A model generated the notes under the pieces. The model searched no databases and was not told the origin of the DNA. It worked only from the letters and a program-made list of their open reading frames with translations. The position numbers and the translations under genes were made by a program. Of a stretch of DNA of 64,000 bases, positions 63,500 to 64,000 are shown piece after piece; position 1 is the first letter of the stretch; every line of letters starts with the position of its first letter. Source of the stretch: Hyphomicrobiales bacterium (GTDB taxonomy: Bacteria; Pseudomonadota; Alphaproteobacteria; Rhizobiales; Rhizobiaceae); contig UCMS01000001.1 in the NCBI GenBank assembly GCA_900473805.1, positions 62,001 through 126,000 on the forward strand, written 5' to 3'.

Positions 63500-64000
63500 T
63501 CAGTCGCGCACTTCCACCGCAATCGGACGAGCTCTTTCGCCGTAGAAGCCACGGAGGTGGGCCACCGCGAAGGCGAGCACGATCAAGGCCATGCCCTGAT
63601 GCGTCAGACCGGCATGCAGAGGCACCTGGGTCACGAGCGTCACAATGCCAACCGTTGCCTGCACGCAGACGAGCCCGAAGAGCAGAACGCTGCGGCGGGC
63701 ATGGGTGGACTGCGGCGCCGCGCGCAGACACTGGATCATATGGGCAAGCGCAATCGCAAACAGCAGGTAGGCGCCGATGCGGTGAATGAACTGCACCGTC
63801 TTCGGGTTCTCAAACAGGTTGATCCAGGCGGGCGCCTGCACGAAGAGACCCTGCGGCACCAGCGCGCCGTCCATCAAGGGCCACGTGTTGTAGCTGAAAC
63901 CGGCATCAAGACCCGCAACGAGGGCGCCGAGATAGATCTGGAAGAAGGTCATGGCAAGCAGGATGCCGGCAACCAGGCGGGCCCGCGGGGAAGGTGACGC
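63500..64000 (-). CDS. ctaA: Heme A synthase (CtaA/COX15), 5' end outside window
   Basis: Oxidises heme O to heme A for cytochrome oxidase. The frame stays open to the window edge, so this is the C-terminal 166 codons; full proteins have about 360. Four membrane helices are seen. Heme-ligand histidines lie in TVQFIHRIGAYLLFA and PLHAGLTHQGMALI, with QIYLGALVAGLDAGFSYNTWP before them, a clear CtaA signature. It converges with the dioxygenase gene, whose stop is two bases away. Confidence 0.95.
   Translation of the reverse strand, partial: ASPSPRARLVAGILLAMTFFQIYLGALVAGLDAGFSYNTWPLMDGALVPQGLFVQAPAWINLFENPKTVQFIHRIGAYLLFAIALAHMIQCLRAAPQSTHARRSVLLFGLVCVQATVGIVTLVTQVPLHAGLTHQGMALIVLAFAVAHLRGFYGERARPIAVEVRD

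Noticed and set aside
1..64000. Mobile elements, CRISPR arrays, prophage or defence systems
   Set aside because: I found no transposase, integrase, direct-repeat array, Cas, restriction or toxin-antitoxin gene. The few accessory genes are metabolic or regulatory.

Overview
The window is a typical piece of the main chromosome of an alphaproteobacterium of the Rhizobiales, most likely Rhizobiaceae (Rhizobium/Agrobacterium/Sinorhizobium group). The evidence is the high GC content, a prolyl-tRNA synthetase of about 440 residues, the gene orders dnaE-lolD-lolC-proS, nuoA-N-birA-rnj-mce, rkpK-lpsL, hupB-lon-clpX-clpP and rplM-rpsI-speB-argC, and an FMN-riboswitch-controlled RibN-type transporter. 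The genus cannot be fixed by reading alone. I see no insertion sequences, prophage, integrase, CRISPR array or rRNA.

Layout. 1-7000, minus strand: dnaE (3' end outside the window), a 28-residue membrane mini-ORF, the lipoprotein-release ABC genes lolD and lolC, and proS. 7030-7500: a gap with a strong candidate small RNA on the plus strand (promoter, about 145 nt, rho-independent terminator), matching the position I recall for the rhizobial alpha-r9 family. 7500-26960, minus strand: a complex I operon, nuoA-B-C-D-(small exported protein)-E-F-(HhH protein)-G-H-I-J-K-L-M-N, running on into birA, rnj (RNase J), mce and a DUF1467 gene. NuoE carries a long C-terminal extension whose last 75 residues match the C-terminus of the extra protein encoded between nuoF and nuoG.

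27100-30600: two identical tRNA-Asp genes, tRNA-Val, a NYN-domain protein and a CASTOR/POLLUX-like channel. 30760-33900: a DapA-family enzyme, an M24 peptidase and a GntR regulator, which together suggest a small catabolic cluster, possibly for hydroxyproline or related compounds. 33900-36240: lpsL and rkpK make UDP-glucuronate and UDP-galacturonate for surface polysaccharides. 36450-42660: a GPH-type MFS transporter, a DUF2256 mini-protein, an aldo/keto reductase, a secreted phytase-like protein behind a near-perfect PHO box, and ribN behind an FMN riboswitch. 42780-48310: hupB and the protein quality-control genes lon, clpX and clpP. 48660-58670: single genes and divergent pairs (diguanylate cyclase, P450, WYL regulator/GST, SDR/MarR, cupin, metY, DUF6455, two CoA-binding paralogs, a small exported protein, VOC). 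59120-62150: rplM-rpsI, then speB and argC. 62160-64000: VOC, a DODA-type dioxygenase and the 3' part of ctaA.

The core is energy metabolism, translation and proteostasis, with small regulated accessory units between. The points most worth following are the non-canonical members of the complex I operon, the sRNA, the 28-residue ORF, the PHO box and the palindromic operators near 52237, 53847, 58751 and 58903.
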